From: Craurococcus roseus
GTDB taxonomy: Bacteria > Pseudomonadota > Alphaproteobacteria > Acetobacterales > Acetobacteraceae
Length of the DNA: 41,118 nt
Reading direction: 5' to 3'
NCBI RefSeq assembly: GCF_039523795.1
Contig: NZ_BAAAFZ010000065.1
Location: forward strand, 1 to 41,118
The position numbers were made by a program, and so were the translations under genes. Positions within the stretch are counted from its first letter, which is position 1, and the number at the start of each line of letters is the position of its first letter. The notes below the pieces were generated by a model. It had not been told where the DNA came from and ran no database searches. It was given only the letters and a program-made list of their open reading frames with translations. This document shows, in pieces, positions 33,594 to 41,118 of the stretch.

Positions 33594-34499
33594 TCAGGCC
33601 GCGGCCTGCTGCCGCGCGGCGGGGACGCGCCGCATGGCGCCGCCCGGCGTGCATCCCGGCACCGACGCCGCGAGGTCCGCCGCCTGGAGCAGCTTCGGCC
33701 AGTCCGTGCCGGTCTCGACCCCCATGCGGTTGAACAACCAGACCACGTCCTCCATGGCGACGTTGCCGGTCGCCCCGGGCGCGAAGGGGCAGCCGCCGAT
33801 GCCGCCGGAGGCCGCGTCGAAGATGCGGCAGCCCGCCTCCCACGCCGCCGCCACGTTGGCCACGCCCATGCCGTAGGTGTCGTGGCCGTGGAAGGCGAAA
33901 CGCTTGCCCCAGGAGGCGTGCGCCTGTTCGAAGACCCGCCGCACCTGGTCGGGCGACGCGTTGCCCGTGGTGTCGGCGAGCGCGATCTCCATGAAGGGGT
34001 CGAGCGCCACCGCCCGCTCGATCCAGTCCAGCGCGTCGGGCTCGGGCACCACGCCCTCGAAGGGGCAATGGAACACGCAGGAGAGATTGAAGCGGAATTT
34101 GGTGCCCTTGGGCGCCTCCCGCACGAGGGCGGAGAGTTCGGCGAAGCTTTCCTCGCGGGCGCGGTTGAGGTTGGCCTTGTTGTGGCTTTCCGTGACCGAC
34201 ATGAACAGGCCGAGGCGGTCGGCGCCGGCGTTCATGGCAAGGTCGAAGCCGCGGCGATTCGGCACCAGCACGGTGCATTCCAGCCCTTCGAGCTGCTTGG
34301 CCGCCTTCAGCACGTCGCCCGTGTCGGCCATCTGCGGCACGGCGCGGGGCGACACGAAGCTGCCCACCTCCATGCGGCGCAGCCCCGCCTCGTAGCACGC
34401 GCGGACGAGCGCGATCTTGGTGTCCGTCGGCACGAAGGGGCCAATGGATTGCAGGCCGTCGCGCGGGGCGACCTCGGACAGTTCCACTTTTTGCGGCAT
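33594..34499 (-). CDS. Hydroxymethylglutaryl-CoA lyase
   Basis: This 301-residue TIM-barrel lyase has all key residues: the substrate-binding Arg13 and metal ligand Asp14 in EVAPRDGLQ, metal-binding His204 and His206 in FHGHDTYGMG, and the catalytic Cys237 in the signature GGIGGCPFAPGATGN. It cleaves 3-hydroxy-3-methylglutaryl-CoA, or a related citramalyl-type CoA ester, to acetyl-CoA and an oxo acid. The start at ATG 34499 overlaps the TGA of the CoA-transferase gene by one base (TGATG), so the two are coupled: the transferase activates an acid and the lyase cleaves the CoA ester. The substrate of the pair is an inference: HMG, citramalate or itaconate-derived acids. Confidence 0.92.
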   Translation of the reverse strand: MPQKVELSEVAPRDGLQSIGPFVPTDTKIALVRACYEAGLRRMEVGSFVSPRAVPQMADTGDVLKAAKQLEGLECTVLVPNRRGFDLAMNAGADRLGLFMSVTESHNKANLNRAREESFAELSALVREAPKGTKFRFNLSCVFHCPFEGVVPEPDALDWIERAVALDPFMEIALADTTGNASPDQVRRVFEQAHASWGKRFAFHGHDTYGMGVANVAAAWEAGCRIFDAASGGIGGCPFAPGATGNVAMEDVVWLFNRMGVETGTDWPKLLQAADLAASVPGCTPGGAMRRVPAARQQAAA

Positions 34500-35692
34500 C
34501 ACGCGCCTCCTTCTCCCGCCAATAACTCCCGGAAGACGAGATCGTTGTGCGCGCCCACAGCGGGGCCGGTCCAACGCACCATGCTGGGCGGTTCGACACC
34601 GTCCAGGCGGAAGGGCGCGGCCGGGTGCAGCACCGGGCCGAGCAGCGGGTCCTCCACCCGCATCACCGTTTGCCGCGCGTGGAAGTGCGGATCCTCGGCG
34701 CAATCGCGGATGTCGTAGAGGCGGGAGCAGGGCACGTCGGCCTTCTCCAGCGCGGCTTCGGCCTCTGCCGCGGGCAGGGTGCGGGTCCAGGCGGCGATGG
34801 CGGCGTCCAGCTCCTCCACGTTGGCGCAGCGCAGGCCGTTGGTGGCGAAGCGCGGGTCCTCGGCCAGCTCCGGCCGGCCGATCGCGGGCATCAAGCGGCG
34901 GAAGATCAGGTCGGAGTTGCCGGCGATGCAGAGCCATTTGCCGTCGGCGCAGGGGTAGGTGTTGGTGGGCGCGGCGGTCTTGAGGGCGGCGCCCTGCGGC
35001 TGCCGCACCCAGCCGAACATCCCGTACTCCGGCAGCATCCCTTCCATCAGGCTGAACACGGAGGAGACGAGGTCCACGTCGATGACGCGGCCACGGCCGT
35101 CGCCGCCCGGCCGGTCGCGGCCCCAGCAGGCGGACGCCACGGCCATCGCGGCGTACATGCCCGCGAGGTCGTCGCTGATGGACACGCCGCAGCGCGGGGG
35201 CGGGAGTTCGGTTTGGCCGGGGTTGGCGGTGAGGTGGCGCAGGCCCCCTTTGGCTTCCCCGATGGCGCCGAAGGCAGGCTTGTCGCGGTAGGGGCCGTCC
35301 TGGCCGTAGCCGCTGATGCGGGCGATGACGAGGCGCGGGTTGGCGGCGTGCAGCGCCTCCGGCCCGAGGCCGAGGCGTTCGAGCTGGCCGGGGCGGAAGT
35401 TCTCCACCAGCGCGTCGGCCCGCTTGGCCAGTTGGAGGGCGCGCTTCTTGCCCTCCGCCGATTTGAGGTCGAGCGTCACCGAGAGCTTGTTGCGGCCGTG
35501 GACGCTGAACCAGACCGCGTGGCCGTCCTTCTGGCTGCCCCAGCCGCGCACCGGGTCGCCGTCGGGCGGCTCCACCTTGATGACCTCGGCGCCGAGGTCG
35601 GCCAGCAGCCGCGTGGCGAAGGGCGCGGCGATGTAGTGGCCGAGTTCGACGATCTTGAGGCCGTCGAGCGGCAGGCCTTTGGGCGCGGACAT
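34499..35692 (-). CDS. CaiB/BaiF family (class III) CoA-transferase
   Basis: This 397-residue protein is full length for class III CoA-transferases. LDGLKIVELGHYIAAPFATR opens it, followed by LLADLGAEVIKVEPPDGDPV and ADALVENFRPGQLERLGLG. The catalytic Asp is probably Asp174 in GVSISDDLAGMYAAMA, and the middle of the protein has the usual ISGYGQDGPYRDKPAFG. The enzyme moves CoA from a donor such as succinyl-CoA to a carboxylic acid. It is the first gene of a two-gene operon with HMG-CoA lyase, which makes a dicarboxylic acid like HMG or citramalate a plausible acceptor. ATG 35692 is preceded by GGGAGAGCCC. Confidence 0.92.
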   Translation of the reverse strand: MSAPKGLPLDGLKIVELGHYIAAPFATRLLADLGAEVIKVEPPDGDPVRGWGSQKDGHAVWFSVHGRNKLSVTLDLKSAEGKKRALQLAKRADALVENFRPGQLERLGLGPEALHAANPRLVIARISGYGQDGPYRDKPAFGAIGEAKGGLRHLTANPGQTELPPPRCGVSISDDLAGMYAAMAVASACWGRDRPGGDGRGRVIDVDLVSSVFSLMEGMLPEYGMFGWVRQPQGAALKTAAPTNTYPCADGKWLCIAGNSDLIFRRLMPAIGRPELAEDPRFATNGLRCANVEELDAAIAAWTRTLPAAEAEAALEKADVPCSRLYDIRDCAEDPHFHARQTVMRVEDPLLGPVLHPAAPFRLDGVEPPSMVRWTGPAVGAHNDLVFRELLAGEGGA

Positions 35693-35777
35693 GGGCTCTC
35701 CCGGTGGCGGTTTTCGTTAGCCGCCACCCTTAGCCCTGGCCGTCCGCGGGCAAAAGCGCCGAGGGGCGCCTGCCGGT

Positions 35778-37898
35778 TCAGGCCGCGGCGCGGTCCGTGC
35801 CGGGCAGCAGCGCCGCCGCGCGCCCGGCGAGGCGGCGGCGCGTCGCGGCGGGCACCTGGCGGGCGGCCTTGGCGCGCGGCAGCGCCATCTCGGCCACCGG
35901 CGCCGGCTCGGCGGCGGCCTCGTGCTCGGCCCAGTTGTCGAAGGCCAGGCGCGCCACGTTGTCCACGAAGCTCTCCGCCGGCACCCCTTCCGCGAGGACC
36001 AGGGAGTGGTCGGCGAGCTCCACGTGCCAGTAGGCGAAGACCTCGGGCACGCCCCGCTCGCGCCTGATCGTGGCGCCGTTCACCAGGGCGCCGGCCTGGA
36101 TGAGCACGCCGTCCACCAGCAGGGCGTGGTCGGGCGAGACCAGCAGGTCGCGCCGGGGCAGGCCCTCGCCCAGCGCCCCGGCCGCGATCCTGACCGGCAG
36201 CACGCGCAGCGGGTCGGCGAAGCGGGTGGAAACCGTCTGCCGGCCGAGCCAGCGGACCGGCTTGGCTTCGCCGTCGGCGGTGAGCACCAGGTCGCCGGCC
36301 TTCAGCGTCTCCACCGCGACCTCGCCCCCGGGCACCGCCACCAGCGTCCCGGGGTAGAAGCACACGGGGTCCGCGGCGAGCGCGTCGCCTTGGCCCGCCG
36401 CGGGGTTGCCGGCTTGGTCCGTGACCTGCACGGCCGCGGACACGTCGCCGCGGAGGCCGGACACATCGGCCGTCTGCGCGCCATTGGCGGAGAAGGTGCG
36501 GGTGACGCTGCCGCCGGCCGAACCGGTGAAGGTGACGGCGGCGGTCGAGCCGTCGTCGAGCCCGGAGACGGTCAGGGTGACGGCGGCGCCGCCCGGCGAG
36601 GCCGCCGCGTCCATCAGGTCCACCGCCACGTCGGCGTCGGGGGCGGTGTCCACGGTCGTCGTGAAAGCGGCGGAGGAGGCTTGGTTGCCGGCCGCGTCGG
36701 CGGTCCGGGCCGTCAGGGAAACCGGGCCGTTGGGCAAGGCGGAGGTGGTGGCCGCCCACGTCCCGTTCGACCCGGCGGTGGCGGTGGCGACCACGGTCGA
36801 GCCGTTCAGGATCTGGACGGTGGCGCCGGCGGCCGCCGTTCCGGTCAGCGTCAAGGTGGTGTCGTCGGTGGCGCCGCCGCCGGTGAGCGCGCCCTGCACC
36901 GCGCCCGCGTCGTCGGACACGGCGCCGATGCTCGGCGCCGCCGGCGGGGTCTTGTCCAAGGTGACGCCGTTGCCCGTGGGCGGGTTGGCGTAGTTGGTGG
37001 TCGTGCCGCCGTTGGTGACGGCCGCATTGGCGATGGTGACGGTGCCGTCGCCCAGGCCCGACAGGTCCACGGCCGCCGAACCGTTGGCGGTGAAGGTGTG
37101 GCTGACGGTGGCGCCGCCCGCGCTGCTCCGGAAGGTGACGACGGCGATGGCGCCGCTTCCGAGGCCGCTGATGGCGACCGGGGTGGCAGCCGCTTCCGAC
37201 GCGTTCACCAGCCTGTTGGAGTCGCCGAAGGAGAAGGTCGGCGCGGCGACGGTGAGGACCGCCTTTTCGTAGAGCGGCGAATTCGCGTCGGTCAGCGGCG
37301 GCCATTCGGGGTTGTTGTTGCCCGTCCCGTCCGACGGGTTGGCGTCCCGGACCCAGTTGGCGGGGTTGGTGTAGGCGGCCCGCGCCGCGTCCGCGTCCGC
37401 GTAGTTGGTCCCGGCCGTCGCGCGGTTGATGGATCCCACGTCGAGGTCGGTTGCGGTGGTGGTGAGGTTGACGATGCTGGTGCCGGCGGAGAGCGTGCCG
37501 ACGCTGCCGTCGCCGAAGAGCATCGCGGCGACGTAGGTGCCGGGCGAGGCGACCGTGCCGGTGACGGCGAACACGCTGTCGGACCGCGAACCGGTGTTGT
37601 TGCTGACGTTCCACCCGCTCGCCTGCTGGGTGATGCTGCCCCCGCCGATCACGGTCGCCGTGTTGGACGGCGCCGCCCCGAAACCGATCTGCACCACGGT
37701 GCCGGCCGGCAACGTGGCAGCGCCGTTGGTCCAAACGAAATTCGCGTCCGCGCGCAGCGTCGTTCCGTTCTTGTCCCCTTCGAAGAACCGGATGCTTTCG
37801 CCCGCTGCGATCGGATTCAACACGATGAAGGCGACGCCTTCCGAGGTGTTGTCGAAGCTGTAGGCGACGAAGGCTATCGAACCGGCGGCGACGGCCAT
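35778..37898 (-). CDS. Hint-domain protein with Ig-like and lamin-tail-like domains
   Basis: This 706-residue protein has three parts. Residues 1-230 contain AFVAYSFDNTSEGVAFIVLN and FFEGDKNGTTLRADANFVWT, resembling a lamin-tail-like domain found in large bacterial surface proteins. Residues about 235-510 are Thr/Gly/Ala-rich beta-sandwich repeats with the Ig-type linker LDKTPPAAPSIGAVSDDAGA and ARTADAAGNQASSAAF. Residues 513-650 are a Hint_2 domain: Cys513 in DPVCFYPGTLVAVPGGEV, His591 in LLVSPDHALLVDGVLIQAGA, and VPAESFVDN near the end, then a basic tail. There is no Sec signal, so export is likely by type I secretion. Hint domains splice or cleave peptide bonds; this one may process or anchor the protein. 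ATG 37898 follows GGAGAGCC. Confidence 0.85.
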   Translation of the reverse strand: MAVAAGSIAFVAYSFDNTSEGVAFIVLNPIAAGESIRFFEGDKNGTTLRADANFVWTNGAATLPAGTVVQIGFGAAPSNTATVIGGGSITQQASGWNVSNNTGSRSDSVFAVTGTVASPGTYVAAMLFGDGSVGTLSAGTSIVNLTTTATDLDVGSINRATAGTNYADADAARAAYTNPANWVRDANPSDGTGNNNPEWPPLTDANSPLYEKAVLTVAAPTFSFGDSNRLVNASEAAATPVAISGLGSGAIAVVTFRSSAGGATVSHTFTANGSAAVDLSGLGDGTVTIANAAVTNGGTTTNYANPPTGNGVTLDKTPPAAPSIGAVSDDAGAVQGALTGGGATDDTTLTLTGTAAAGATVQILNGSTVVATATAGSNGTWAATTSALPNGPVSLTARTADAAGNQASSAAFTTTVDTAPDADVAVDLMDAAASPGGAAVTLTVSGLDDGSTAAVTFTGSAGGSVTRTFSANGAQTADVSGLRGDVSAAVQVTDQAGNPAAGQGDALAADPVCFYPGTLVAVPGGEVAVETLKAGDLVLTADGEAKPVRWLGRQTVSTRFADPLRVLPVRIAAGALGEGLPRRDLLVSPDHALLVDGVLIQAGALVNGATIRRERGVPEVFAYWHVELADHSLVLAEGVPAESFVDNVARLAFDNWAEHEAAAEPAPVAEMALPRAKAARQVPAATRRRLAGRAAALLPGTDRAAA

Positions 37899-37942
37899 CT
37901 TGGCTCTCCGGGAAGGGCGCGGCGATTTCGTTCCGGACCATT

Positions 37943-37971
37943 AATATACTTTTGGTTGATAAATTGAAACG
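37943..37971 (-). promoter_or_regulatory. Possible promoter for the Hint-domain gene in an AT-rich island
   Basis: The stretch 37935-38010 is strikingly AT-rich for this window. On the minus strand TATATT (37948-37943) is a good -10 box, with GTTTCA or CGTTTC 16-17 bases upstream as a weak -35. The start codon lies 45 bases further on. The same AT-rich stretch could also serve the divergent AtzG-like gene. Confidence 0.35.
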
Positions 37972-38084
37972 AAAATCGCTCAAAAATTACATATGAATTG
38001 GCAAATGAGACGGGGAATGGCCGGATTGCCCGCCCAGGCCGCCGTGCGAAACTGCCGCTCCACCGGAACACGGAAAGGCGCGCC

Positions 38085-38294
38085 ATGCCCGACGACGGCA
38101 CCGCAACGGAAGAAGCCTTGGCGGAAGCCGCGGGCCTGCGCCTCGCTTGGAACCGTCACCGCGCGGACATGCTGGACGCGATCCGCCGCATGGACGCCCT
38201 GCGAGGGAGCTTCGCCCGTCCGGCGGACCCCGCCGCCGAGCCCTCGCCGCCTTACGCCCTGCCGACCCGGGCGGAGCGGGAGGGGCGCCGATGA
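38085..38294 (+). CDS. AtzG-like (DUF4089) small amidase subunit
   Basis: This 69-residue helical protein contains EEALAEAAGLRLAWNRHRAD and MLDAIRRMDALRGSFARPAD, ending PPYALPTRAEREGRR. The size, the LAxAAGLxLxWxxxVxxxLxxMxAL-like pattern and the position just before an amidase gene fit AtzG, the small subunit that stabilises the AtzE amidase in the cyanuric acid pathway and in similar pairs. ATG 38085 follows GGAAAGGCG; the frame is open back to 37998 but without family character. The stop overlaps the amidase ATG (ATGA). The assignment is by pattern and context, since the domain is too short for certainty. Confidence 0.7.
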   Translation: MPDDGTATEEALAEAAGLRLAWNRHRADMLDAIRRMDALRGSFARPADPAAEPSPPYALPTRAEREGRR

Positions 38295-39700
38295 GTTCGA
38301 CCCCTAGCCCGCACGCGCTCACCTTGGCGGACGCCGCGGCGCTGATCGCCGCGCGGCGCCTGTCGCCGGTGGAATTGCTGCGGGACTGCCTGGACCGCGT
38401 CGCCGCGCTTGACCCGCGGCTCAACGCCGTGGTCCGCCTGCTCGCGGGCGGCGCCATGCGCGACGCCCGCGCGGCCGAGGCGGAGATCGCGCGTCCCGGC
38501 GGCGGCCCGCGTTCGCCGCTGCACGGCATCCCGGTCGGGATCAAGGACATCATCGACCTCGCGGGCGAGCCGACCACCTGCCACTCGAAGCTCTGCCTCG
38601 ACCGCGTGGCGGCGGCGGACGCGGCGGTGGTGGCGCGGCTGCGGGCGGCGGGCGCGGTGTTCCCGGCCAAGCTGGCGACGCACGAGTTCGCCATCGGCGG
38701 CCCTTGCTTCGACCTGCCCTTCCCGCCGGCGCGCAACCCGTGGAACCCGGCGCACCACCCGGGCGGATCGTCGTCCGGCTCCGGCGCGGCGGTGGCGGCG
38801 CGGATGATGCCGGCGGCGCTCGGCACCGACACCGGCGGCTCGGTGCGGCACCCGGCGACGCATAGCGGGCTGGTCGGCCTGAAGCCGACCTATGGGCTGG
38901 TGTCGCGCCGGGGCGTGTTCCCGCTCGCCTTCACCCTCGACCACGTCGGGCCGATGGCGCGCACCGTGCGCGACTGCGCGCTGCTGCTGGGCGCGATGGC
39001 GGGGCCGGACGCGGCGGACCCGGGCAGCGCCATGCGCCCGCCGGAGGATTACGCGCGGGACCTGCACCTCGGCTTGCGGGGCTTGCGCGTCGGCTACGTC
39101 CGCCACTTCCACGAGCGCGACACGCCCGCGACGCCGGAGGTGGCGGCGGCGCTGGACGAAGCGGCGCGGGTGCTGGCGGCCGAGGGCGCGGAGGTGCGCG
39201 ACGTGGCGCTGCCGCCGCTCGGCGAGTTCGCGGCGGTGAACCGGGTGATCCTGTCGGGGGAGGCCGCCGCGGTGCACGAGCCCTGGTTGCGCGAGCGGCC
39301 CGGCGACTACGCCGGGCTGACGCGGCGGCGCCTGCTGCCGGGGATGCTGCTCTCCGCCGTGGATTACGTGCAGGCGCAGCGGCGCCGCGCGGAGCTGGTG
39401 GCGGCGGTGGAGGAAGCGTTCCGGGAGGTGGACCTGCTGTTCTGCGCGTCCTCCATGGACCCGGCCTGCCGCATCGACGACCCGGACGAGGTGGACCGCA
39501 CCTACCCGCGGCAGGCGCGCACGCCCTTCAACGTCACCGGCCACCCGGCCGTGTCGGTGATGTGCGGAGTCAGCCGCGCAGAGGGGCTGCCGCTCGGGCT
39601 GCAACTGGTGGCGCCGGCCTTCGCGGAGGCGACGCTGCTCCGCGCCGCCGCGGGTTACGAGCGGGCGGCGCCGTGGCGGGAGATGGCGCCGGCGCTGTAG
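38291..39700 (+). CDS. Amidase signature family protein (AtzE/GatA-like)
   Basis: This 469-residue amidase-signature enzyme has the full catalytic triad: Lys85 in PVGIKDIIDLAG, cis-Ser160 in the signature HPGGSSSGSGAAVAA, and the nucleophile Ser184 in GTDTGGSVRHPA, with the family spacing of 75 and 24 residues. LKPTYGLVSRRGVFPLAFTL follows as in the family. It hydrolyses an amide such as a urea-derived or aryl/alkyl amide. The AtzG-like gene overlapping its start suggests an AtzE-AtzG type enzyme (1-carboxybiuret hydrolase in the reference pathway); no other cyanuric acid gene is in the window, so the true substrate is open. It converges on the capsule gene. Confidence 0.92.
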   Translation: MSSTPSPHALTLADAAALIAARRLSPVELLRDCLDRVAALDPRLNAVVRLLAGGAMRDARAAEAEIARPGGGPRSPLHGIPVGIKDIIDLAGEPTTCHSKLCLDRVAAADAAVVARLRAAGAVFPAKLATHEFAIGGPCFDLPFPPARNPWNPAHHPGGSSSGSGAAVAARMMPAALGTDTGGSVRHPATHSGLVGLKPTYGLVSRRGVFPLAFTLDHVGPMARTVRDCALLLGAMAGPDAADPGSAMRPPEDYARDLHLGLRGLRVGYVRHFHERDTPATPEVAAALDEAARVLAAEGAEVRDVALPPLGEFAAVNRVILSGEAAAVHEPWLRERPGDYAGLTRRRLLPGMLLSAVDYVQAQRRRAELVAAVEEAFREVDLLFCASSMDPACRIDDPDEVDRTYPRQARTPFNVTGHPAVSVMCGVSRAEGLPLGLQLVAPAFAEATLLRAAAGYERAAPWREMAPAL

Positions 39701-39703
39701 CCG

Positions 39704-41118
39704 TCACCGCGCCGCCCACCATTCCGCCATCGCGCGCGACGAAGCGCCTATGAACGCGGCGAGCCTCCGCGGCAATCGGGCGCGGGATGGCGGCGGAGGC
39801 GAGGCCGCCAGGCGCTCGAGCAGCACCTCCGGCGGGCAGGGCAGGCCGGTGAGCGGGTCGCGGTAGCGCGGATAGAGGATCAGCGCGCCGGCGACGAGTT
39901 CATCGAGCGACAGGCGCCGTCCGCGGCGCGGCGGCGGGTCGCGGTCCTCCGTCAGCCCCCAGCCGGCGTAGAAGGGGCGGCCGTGCGTGACGACGCGGCG
40001 GCCGCGCAGCAGCGCCTCGAAGCCGGAGAGCGAGGACAGGCAATGCGCCTCGTCCACCAGCGCGTAGAGCGGCGCGATCGGCACGGCGGACAGGACGCGG
40101 TCGGCGAGGCGCCGGGCCTCGCCGGGCGGCACGGCGCCGCGGCGCATCCCGGCCTCCACGTCCGGGTGCGGCTTGTAGAGCACGACCGCATCCGGGTTCT
40201 CCCGCCGCACCGCGCGCAGGAGGTCGAGGTTGGTGCGGATGCGCGCGCCGCCGCGGCGCACCGCCGCGTCGTCCTCCACCTGCCCGGGCACGAGGATGGC
40301 GCGGCGGCCAGGCGGCAAGTCGAGCGGCGGCGGGTCGCCGCGCAGGTTGTATTTGGTGATGGCGCCGGCGAGGAGCGCTTCGCGCAGCCGCGCGGCGCGC
40401 GCCAGCAGCGCCGGCGCGAAGTCCGTCTCCGAGAGCAGCGCTTCCAGGTCGCTCGGCGCCGACGGGTCGTAGTGGATGCCGCGCCCGTCCAGCACCAGGG
40501 AGGCGGCGGGGGCGAACAGCGCGCCGAGGCCGGCGGAGCGGACGAAGCCGTCCTCCACCTGCACCAGCGGCACGCCGGCGGCGGCGGCGCGGGCGGGCAG
40601 GCCGGGCGGCATCACCGAGGACCACACCGCCACCGCGCCGCCCTCGCGCTTGGCGTCGCGGACCGCGTCGGAACCGCGCATGCGGACGCGCGGCGGACCG
40701 GCGGCGCTCGACAGGCTGTCCTTCAGCCGGCGGTGCTTGAACCACTCGACGCCGGTGCAGGACGCGATGCCCCGGTTCTCGGCCTCCGCGGCGCGCCAAT
40801 CCGCGAGTTGCGCGATGGCCTCCGCCGCCGTCCAGGGCCGCGCGCGGAAAGGGTCGGCCCAGCGCGTCGCGGCCAGCAGGGCCGCGAACGCGGCCGCTGG
40901 GGGCGGAGCCGCGACGTGGGGGCGCACCGTGACGCCCGGGGCGGCTGCGCCGAGCAGCGCTAAATCGTCGTCGGGGCCGAGCACGTGCAGCTCCGCCGCG
41001 AGGTCGAGCAAGGTCCAGGGCGCGAGCCTTCCCGGCAAGCGGCGTTCGCCGGCGAGCACCGGGCGCGCGCCGGCGGGCGCCGCGGGGTCCGTCGCCAGCA
41101 GCACCGGCCGGCCGCCGG
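39704..41118 (-). CDS. KpsC-like capsule polysaccharide glycosyltransferase (partial, cut at window end)
   Basis: At least 471 residues, with the 5' end outside the window; the frame is open to 41118, although GTG 41104 could also start it. Capsule_synth motifs are clear in the C-terminal part: GVPLVQVEDGFVRSAGLG, LVLDGRGIHYDPSAPSDLEA, ILVPGQVEDDAAVRRGGARI, DAVVLYKPHPDVEAGMRRG and HCLSSLSGFEALLRGRRVVT followed by HGRPFYAGWGLTEDRD. KpsC is a cytoplasmic two-domain beta-Kdo transferase that builds the lipid-linked poly-Kdo linker of group 2 capsules. The first 150 residues visible would be the end of the first domain. Gene name kpsC is likely but the reading is partial. Confidence 0.85.
   Translation of the reverse strand, partial: GGRPVLLATDPAAPAGARPVLAGERRLPGRLAPWTLLDLAAELHVLGPDDDLALLGAAAPGVTVRPHVAAPPPAAAFAALLAATRWADPFRARPWTAAEAIAQLADWRAAEAENRGIASCTGVEWFKHRRLKDSLSSAAGPPRVRMRGSDAVRDAKREGGAVAVWSSVMPPGLPARAAAAGVPLVQVEDGFVRSAGLGALFAPAASLVLDGRGIHYDPSAPSDLEALLSETDFAPALLARAARLREALLAGAITKYNLRGDPPPLDLPPGRRAILVPGQVEDDAAVRRGGARIRTNLDLLRAVRRENPDAVVLYKPHPDVEAGMRRGAVPPGEARRLADRVLSAVPIAPLYALVDEAHCLSSLSGFEALLRGRRVVTHGRPFYAGWGLTEDRDPPPRRGRRLSLDELVAGALILYPRYRDPLTGLPCPPEVLLERLAASPPPPSRARLPRRLAAFIGASSRAMAEWWAAR

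Overview
The window is a very GC-rich stretch of about 41 kb, with dense genes on both strands and short intergenic gaps. It looks like the chromosome of an alphaproteobacterium, most likely Rhodospirillales/Acetobacteraceae. This rests on gene content (hydantoinase A/B-type genes, SMP-30 proteins with signal peptides, orphan Tat-exported solute-binding proteins, a PhaR/thiolase pair, and a family of S1C-like proteins without a catalytic triad) and on codon use; no rRNA or marker gene is present, so the family is an inference. Three runs of N (3884-3886, 7486-7526, 21916-21986) show that this is a draft scaffold, and two of them break a reading frame.

Layout. 1-377: end of azlC and azlD (branched-chain amino acid export). 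491-4889 (minus): an SMP-30/gluconolactonase-like protein and two tandem GT39-type membrane glycosyltransferases. 5033-8796: hyuB-hyuA. 8823-9800 (minus): an LGFP-repeat protein. 9992-13423: an FAH-family hydrolase, a secreted Gln/Ala-rich protein, a catalytically dead S1C/PDZ protein and a small lipoprotein. 13839-16823 (minus): DUF2491, DUF350 and PspA-like proteins, resembling the E. coli yjfK-yjfL-yjfJ set. 16937-19091: glutathione S-transferase and glyoxalase II (minus), then a divergent methyltransferase. 19096-23941: two decayed copies of an ISP-type restriction-modification gene flank a family-5 solute-binding protein and a second SMP-30 protein; short palindromic repeats lie upstream of each decayed copy. 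23942-25948: acetyl-CoA acetyltransferase and divergent phaR. 26069-28968: an HTH regulator, a membrane/coiled-coil protein and a branched-chain-type solute-binding protein whose ribosome binding site lies in a perfect hairpin. 29024-31478: LysE exporter, a GNAT gene split by one amber codon, an EthD protein and a frameshifted dienelactone-hydrolase-like gene. 31444-33544: a CHAP lipoprotein, two exported proteins of unknown function and a small conserved protein. 33594-35692 (minus): a CaiB/BaiF CoA-transferase and HMG-CoA lyase operon. 35778-37898 (minus): a Hint-domain surface protein. 38085-39700: an AtzG-like/AtzE-like amidase pair. 39704-41118 (minus): a KpsC-like capsule glycosyltransferase cut by the window edge.

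Taken together, the region is mostly ordinary catabolic and envelope genes: scavenging of amides, hydantoins and CoA-linked acids, PHB metabolism, and a membrane-stress module. Its unusual parts are the twin restriction-modification relics with their palindromic repeats, the conserved pseudoprotease, the ribosome-site hairpin at 27686-27709 and the expanded DUF2491 protein. I found no tRNA, rRNA, CRISPR array or complete insertion sequence.
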